Shown here piece by piece: positions 62,512-64,000 of a DNA stretch of 64,000 bases. Positions within the stretch are counted from its first letter, which is position 1; the number at the start of each line of letters is the position of its first letter. The DNA lies in contig JANXMQ010000161.1 in the NCBI GenBank assembly GCA_025354565.1, positions 27,681-91,680 on the forward strand, given 5' to 3'. The position numbers were made by a program, and so were the translations under genes. A model generated the notes under the pieces. It searched no databases, had not been told where the DNA came from, and saw only the letters and a program-made list of their open reading frames with translations. The stretch comes from Akkermansiaceae bacterium (GTDB lineage Bacteria; Verrucomicrobiota; Verrucomicrobiia; Verrucomicrobiales; Akkermansiaceae).

Positions 62512-62771
62512 GGGATGAATACACGAAGCGAGTCAAGGCGGCACTTGATGGCATCCTTCCCTGGATAGAAAGAGGCATGGGTAATCCTATTCGCACATGC
62601 ATACTTGCAGGTGGCAATGCAGGATACGTCTCGAAGAGTGCACTAGCGGCCAGGGGAATAGAGGTTTTCGGCTTAACGTCCGGAATGGAAGGAATACCTC
62701 TGGATCTGATAACTGTCCTCGGCGTTGAGGCTTCGTCACGCAGACGAATTCCTATTATGACTCTTCAGTGA
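62508..62771 (+). CDS. Small protein at end of GTPase cluster, unknown
   Basis: An 87-residue protein, coupled to the upstream gene by an ATGA overlap. The sequence contains GNPIRTCILAGGNAGYVSKS, a hydrophobic strand and glycine turn reminiscent of the end of an actin-like ATPase or a nucleotide-binding fold, but it is too short for a call. No catalytic motif is seen. The transposase region starts soon after, so the gene may have lost its 3' part. The overlap with the previous gene supports it as real. Confidence 0.55.
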   Translation: MRDEYTKRVKAALDGILPWIERGMGNPIRTCILAGGNAGYVSKSALAARGIEVFGLTSGMEGIPLDLITVLGVEASSRRRIPIMTLQ

Positions 62772-63085
62772 CTGGCGGTGACTTAAAATAAGCAAATAGT
62801 TTTCGGAATGAATTAATTCGTATGGGAACTTGAATTGGTCTCTTTTGTAACTTTTTAACCTTTTGGGTGCATGATAAAAATGCCTCCTCCGCCAAATCCG
62901 TGGGTAAAACCGGGGGCTAACCGCCGCGAAGCGGCGTGAGCCTCTTGAAAGTTGTCCACGACAGGCCGCTTCGAGAATGGGTCTGTAACTCGTCGGAGAA
63001 GTGGACTGTTGTGGGCAACTTTCTCTTCCATGCGGTTTGGCGGCTTCTCGACGACGGGGTGGCTGCCCGGCGGGATGAAGCTTGG
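62772..63085. other. Region upstream of ISL3 transposase
   Basis: 314 bp without a supported gene. An AT-rich stretch (to ~62860) changes abruptly to GC-rich DNA near 62880, probably the left end of the insertion sequence. A small hairpin, CGCCGC-GAA-GCGGCG, lies near 62923-62937. The terminal inverted repeat cannot be assigned because the right end is outside the window. Confidence 0.4.
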
Positions 63086-64000
63086 ATGAACCGGCGGAGT
63101 CTGGCACATTCCATTTGCGACAACGAAACAACCAGTGCCCCGCCGATTCAATTCAAGAGCTTACTCAACAAAGTTCACCGCCTCAAGTCCTTCGTTTACC
63201 ATTCCGTCAAAATGAGTAGAAAAGGAGACAAGACGCGGATCATCGCCGAGATCATTCCGAGGGCCAACTCCCGCCCCATCTGCTCCGGCTGCGGAAAACC
63301 ACGTCCCGGATACGACCGTATGCCCCGCCCACGCGAGTTCGAGTTCATCCCCGTCTGGAACATCCCCGTTGTGCTCTCCTACACCATGCGCCGGGTGGAT
63401 TGCCCCACCTGCGGCATCAAGGTCGAAGCCGTGCCATGGGCCCAGGGCAAGCACGCCTGTTGCGATGTCTATCGTCATTTCCTCGCGTCATGGGCCCGGC
63501 GTCTGAGCTGGAAGGAAACCGCCGCCTGCTTCCACACCACCTGGGACACCGTCTGCCGTTCCGTGAAATGGGTCGTCGATTTCGGCCTCAAACACCGCGA
63601 TCTGGACGACATCACCGCCATCGGAGTCGATGAGGTCACCTACCGCAAAGGGCACAAATACATGACCCTGGTCTATCAGATCGACAGCGGCCGCAAACGC
63701 CTCCTCGGCGTCATCCGTGATCGCGACACCCAATCCCTCACCCGCTTCTTCGAGTCCTTTGGAGCGGAGCGCTGCGCCAAAATCAAAGTCGTTTGCTCCG
63801 ACATGTGGAAACCCTATCTGAACGTCATCGCCGCCATGCTGCCCGCCGCCCTCAACGTGCTCGACCGCTTTCACATTGCCAAAAAACTCGGTGAGGCCGT
63901 CGATGAAGTCAGACGCCAGGAAGCCAAACAACTCGCCGCCGACGGCTACGAACCCGTTCTTAAGAACTCCCGCTATTGTTTCCTCAAGCGCAGGTCCAAC
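63086..64000 (+). mobile_element. ISL3-family transposase, partial
   Basis: The frame has no stop before the right edge, so the C-terminus is missing. The N-terminal zinc-binding part has CSGCGKPRPGYDRMPRPREF and CPTCGIKVEAVPW. A helix-turn-helix (LSWKETAACFHTTWDTVCRS) follows. The DDE-type catalytic core begins with IGVDEVTYRKGHKYMTLVYQ (first Asp) and VCSDMWKPYLNVI (second Asp), typical of ISL3. The start is uncertain: I used the ATG at 63086, but one near the KSLLNKVHR segment is equally possible. The GC-rich coding style contrasts with the island before it. Confidence 0.88.

Noticed and set aside
1..64000. tRNA, rRNA, riboswitch or CRISPR features
   Set aside because: I looked for cloverleaf-like stems with CCA ends, rRNA core sequences and regularly spaced repeats and saw none. 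The short repeats here are not spaced like CRISPRs.

Overview
The window looks like a chromosomal segment of a Verrucomicrobiota bacterium, probably close to Verrucomicrobiaceae. The basis is family recognition, not a database search: a double-length UvrA, cytochrome c/PA14 proteins paired with sorbosone-dehydrogenase-like propellers, a DUF5069 protein, a rhamnose RhaA/RhaSTPQ locus and a short LD-transpeptidase. Most genes are GC-rich, and few start codons have a recognisable Shine-Dalgarno sequence. I found no rRNA, tRNA or CRISPR array.

Layout. 0-9.9 kb (minus strand): a partial LD-transpeptidase, a giant uvrA, a Ser/Thr kinase and a CPBP protease. 10-14.7 kb: a second CPBP protease overlapping thiL, an Uup-type ABC-F ATPase and a LuxR-type regulator. 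14.9-21.8 kb: TonB/ExbB/ExbD with a coiled-coil partner, a Cys-rich outer-membrane protein, HupE, a dead TonB-dependent receptor (together suggesting nickel/cobalt uptake) and a zinc-ribbon membrane protein. 21.9-27.8 kb: dinB, a lipoprotein and a 1348-residue secreted metalloprotease/Kelch/anchor-domain protein. 27.8-34.6 kb: a rhamnose locus with an AraC regulator facing rhaA and a four-gene ABC transporter. 34.6-43.2 kb: DUF5069, a pseudopilin-like protein, lpxK, two paralogous coiled-coil membrane proteins and two convergent MsbA-like exporters. 43.2-47.3 kb: a HAD phosphatase, purE-purK, a rhodanese stub and a Tat-exported MBL hydrolase. 47.4-53.7 kb: a tandemly duplicated pair of cytochrome c/PA14 and propeller genes.

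53.7-64 kb is an accessory island. It begins with a decapitated esterase, an 82-bp MITE and a beta-clamp fragment. Then come an AbiE toxin-antitoxin pair and a six-gene same-strand cluster: EcsC-family protein, dynamin-like GTPase, Era-like GTPase, a second small GTPase with a WDFPGE switch motif, a single-pass membrane protein with a proline-rich tail, and an 87-residue protein. An ISL3 transposase abuts the cluster. This is the best candidate for an undescribed system, probably membrane-acting defence.

The second main theme is small repeats. Short palindromes, often flanked by GCTCC, and heptanucleotide tandem repeats are scattered through the window. At least ten of them sit in frame inside uvrA, and others supply the stop codons of thiL, exbB and a small membrane gene.
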